Shown here: piece after piece, positions 8,143 through 9,340 of the stretch
How the letters are laid out: the number at the start of each line of letters is the position of its first letter
Numbering within the stretch: position 1 is the first letter of the stretch
Source: Firmicutes bacterium UBA3871
Lineage (GTDB): Bacteria > Bacillota > Clostridia > Peptostreptococcales > Anaerovoracaceae
NCBI GenBank assembly: GCA_002392265.1
Contig: DGGP01000136.1
Span: 1-9,340 of the forward strand
Length of the DNA: 9,340 nucleotides
Direction of reading: 5' to 3'
Notes under the pieces: model-generated
Told to the model about the DNA's origin: nothing
What the model saw: the letters and a program-made list of their open reading frames with translations, nothing else
The model's database searches: none
Program-made: the position numbers and the translations under genes

Positions 8143-8388
8143 ATGAGGATAGATAAGTTTTTGAAAAATTCCAGGCTGATAAAGCGCAGAACAATCGCAA
8201 AGGAAGCCTGTGATACAGAAAGGGTTACGATTAACGGTAAACCCGCAAAAGCCGGAAGCGAAGTGAAAATAGGAGATATTGTCCATATTCAGTTCGGAAA
8301 CAGCTCGGTTACTGCTCGTGTGACCGCACTTACGGAATCCTGTCGCAAGGAGGATGCTGCAGGGATGTATGAAATTATCGAAGGATAG
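8143..8388 (+). CDS. rqcP: S4-domain ribosome quality-control factor RqcP (YabO/Hsp15-like)
   Basis: Small RNA-binding protein that in Bacillus subtilis binds stalled 50S subunits with RqcH and supports C-terminal alanine tailing of the nascent chain. The whole protein is an S4 domain: MRIDKFLKNSRLIKRRTIAKE at the N-terminus (start Met1-Arg2), the turn VTINGKPAKAGSEVKIGD (28-45), the strand VHIQFG (47-52) and a C-terminal KEDAAGMYEII. These line up block by block with B. subtilis RqcP, and 81 residues is the family size. AGGGGG (8132-8137) is 5 bases before the ATG. The gene starts 15 bases after the T-run of the hup terminator, leaving no room for a promoter in between, so expression likely depends on read-through. 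A MerR-type gene follows after 14 bp. In Bacillus the next genes are yabP and yabQ. Confidence 0.94.
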   Translation: MRIDKFLKNSRLIKRRTIAKEACDTERVTINGKPAKAGSEVKIGDIVHIQFGNSSVTARVTALTESCRKEDAAGMYEIIEG

Positions 8389-8402
8389 AGAGGAGGCTTT
8401 GT

Positions 8403-9194
8403 ATGCGCCTTACAGTCGGAGATATAGCAAGGGCTTTGGGCCTTACAACCGAGGCTATTCGTTACTATGTTGATGAAGGTCTGATACATCCGATAAAGAA
8501 TGCCAATAACAATTACTGGGAATATTCATCCGAGGATCTGCTCAGGCTTACCGATATTCTGTTTTACAGAAGCCTGGGGCTGGGCATAAATGACATCAGG
8601 CTGATTTTCGGCGGTCTGCCGCTTTCGGATTTCGACAGTATGCTCGATGAAAGAAAGAGTGCAATCATAAAGGAAATACATGAGCTCAGTGAAAAGCTCT
8701 GGAGTCTGAATGACTGGTCGGAAAAGGTGCGTCAGGAAAAAGCCTTGGTCGGGAGGTATATCATCGGAGATATGCCTGCTTCACTCAGACATCAGGACAC
8801 ACTGGACGAGGGCATGCATCTGGCCGAATATCTCGAAAACAGTTTTGACATCGAAAAAGAAGACTGGGGCTACATATCAATCTCGTTCTATTACGATAGC
8901 AGACAAAAGCAGCCAAAGCTGCGCAAATACCTTTCCGTGGAAAACAACCGCAGAATGAAAACCTCGGCAAACAAACCGAGCGGATATGAAGCAGAGGTAA
9001 AGCACTGTCTGATTACCGAGGTGCATTTTAATGAGGACCCTGCCTTAATGCTAAAGCCTATAATCAGTTATGCTGAAGAGAATGGCTTTGAGCTGGTAGG
9101 TACGTTTTACGGCAAGGAGAATACAAACTATTATATAGACGGAGAGCGGCTGGGTCTTTACAAGGTATATGCGCCGCTCAAAACAGATAAATAA
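8403..9194 (+). CDS. MerR-family transcriptional regulator with a large C-terminal sensor-like region
   Basis: Residues 1-70 form a MerR winged helix-turn-helix: LTVGDIARALGLTTEAIRYY (3-22), the VDEGLIHP turn, the wing with YWEYSSEDLLRL (38-49), and the family's SLGLGINDIRLIF (57-69). Residues about 78-118 look like the dimer coiled coil. The remaining 140 residues, ending in TEVHFNEDPALMLKPIISYAEENGFELVGTFYG and a GLYKVYAPL strand, resemble in layout the GyrI/BmrR-type effector-binding fold, which senses small hydrophobic or cationic ligands; this is inference from pattern only. No cysteine cluster for metal sensing is present (a single Cys, residue 202). AGGAGG (8391-8396) is 6 bases before the ATG, and rqcP ends 14 bp upstream, so the two are probably co-transcribed. 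No transporter or enzyme that it might control is visible in the window. No terminator follows it. Confidence 0.85.
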   Translation: MRLTVGDIARALGLTTEAIRYYVDEGLIHPIKNANNNYWEYSSEDLLRLTDILFYRSLGLGINDIRLIFGGLPLSDFDSMLDERKSAIIKEIHELSEKLWSLNDWSEKVRQEKALVGRYIIGDMPASLRHQDTLDEGMHLAEYLENSFDIEKEDWGYISISFYYDSRQKQPKLRKYLSVENNRRMKTSANKPSGYEAEVKHCLITEVHFNEDPALMLKPIISYAEENGFELVGTFYGKENTNYYIDGERLGLYKVYAPLKTDK

Positions 9195-9202
9195 AAATTT
9201 GA

Positions 9203-9340
9203 ATTCCCCTTGAGAAGGTTTGCCGTTTCATAAAAGAACCCGACCCGCCTGCGCGGAAGACCTGGCGCTATTACAGGCATCATGCTGAAGACGGCAAATG
9301 GTTCTATACAGAGCACAGGAACTACGATTATAACGCCATT
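9203..9340 (+). other. Start-less open frame running off the window edge; possible gene remnant
   Basis: After the MerR gene, 146 bp remain without a confident gene. One plus-strand frame is open from the TGA at 9200-9202 to the edge (46 codons) and ends in a protein-like, aromatic and His-rich stretch, for example KTWRYYRHHAEDGKWFY. It has no ATG, GTG or TTG, so it is either a decayed gene, a frameshifted gene, or chance. Two other frames are also open over parts of this stretch: one plus-strand frame with an ATG at 9282, and one minus-strand frame. Bases about 9239-9268 are notably GC-rich against an AT-rich flank. I do not recognise the product. Confidence 0.25.

Noticed and set aside
9208..9218. 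CCTT-GAG-AAGG hairpin after the MerR gene as a terminator
   Set aside because: The stem is only 4 bp and there is no proper T-run after it.
1..9340. CRISPR arrays, tRNA or rRNA genes, complete insertion sequences
   Set aside because: I saw no regularly spaced repeats, no cloverleaf-like sequences and no transposase motifs; the window is almost entirely coding.

Overview
The window looks like the chromosome of a low-to-mid GC Firmicute, most likely an anaerobic Clostridia member. The basis is the gene order pth - mfd - spoVB-like - mazG - hup - rqcP, strong AGGAGG-type ribosome binding sites, and protein sequences closest in character to clostridial and bacillar families. All eight confidently called genes are on the plus strand and tightly packed. 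I cannot name a genus from the sequence alone.

Layout. Positions 2-565 hold a 5'-truncated peptidyl-tRNA hydrolase (pth), overlapped by 20 bp by the transcription-repair coupling factor mfd (546-3938). A 61-bp gap carries a plausible sigma-A promoter and a strong ribosome binding site for an amidohydrolase of the MTA/SAH deaminase family (4000-5286). Six bases later comes a 14-helix SpoVB/MurJ-like flippase (5293-6897), then a two-domain MazG nucleotide pyrophosphohydrolase (6917-7750). The HU gene (7804-8082) follows a 53-bp gap and ends in a clear intrinsic terminator (8101-8128). Immediately after the terminator is the S4-domain ribosome quality-control gene rqcP (8143-8388), then a MerR-family regulator with a large C-terminal sensor-like region (8403-9194). 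The last 146 bp hold no confident gene. They contain a start-less open frame running off the edge, with a GC-rich patch.

How the genes fit together. Most are housekeeping functions around translation and genome upkeep: Pth recycles peptidyl-tRNA, RqcP acts on stalled large ribosomal subunits, Mfd clears stalled RNA polymerase and recruits repair, MazG removes aberrant or surplus NTPs, and HU compacts DNA. The flippase serves the cell envelope. The deaminase recycles the by-products of SAM metabolism and is the non-canonical member of this neighbourhood.

Compared with the Bacillus subtilis cluster (pth-fin-mfd-spoVT-spoVB-yabN-rqcP-yabP-yabQ-divIC), fin, spoVT, yabP and yabQ are absent from their usual places, and MazG lacks the methylase domain fused to it in YabN. 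I did not find an undescribed system. The points most worth a second look are the deaminase insertion, the terminator abutting rqcP, the orphan MerR gene co-transcribed with rqcP, and the unexplained right-hand tail.
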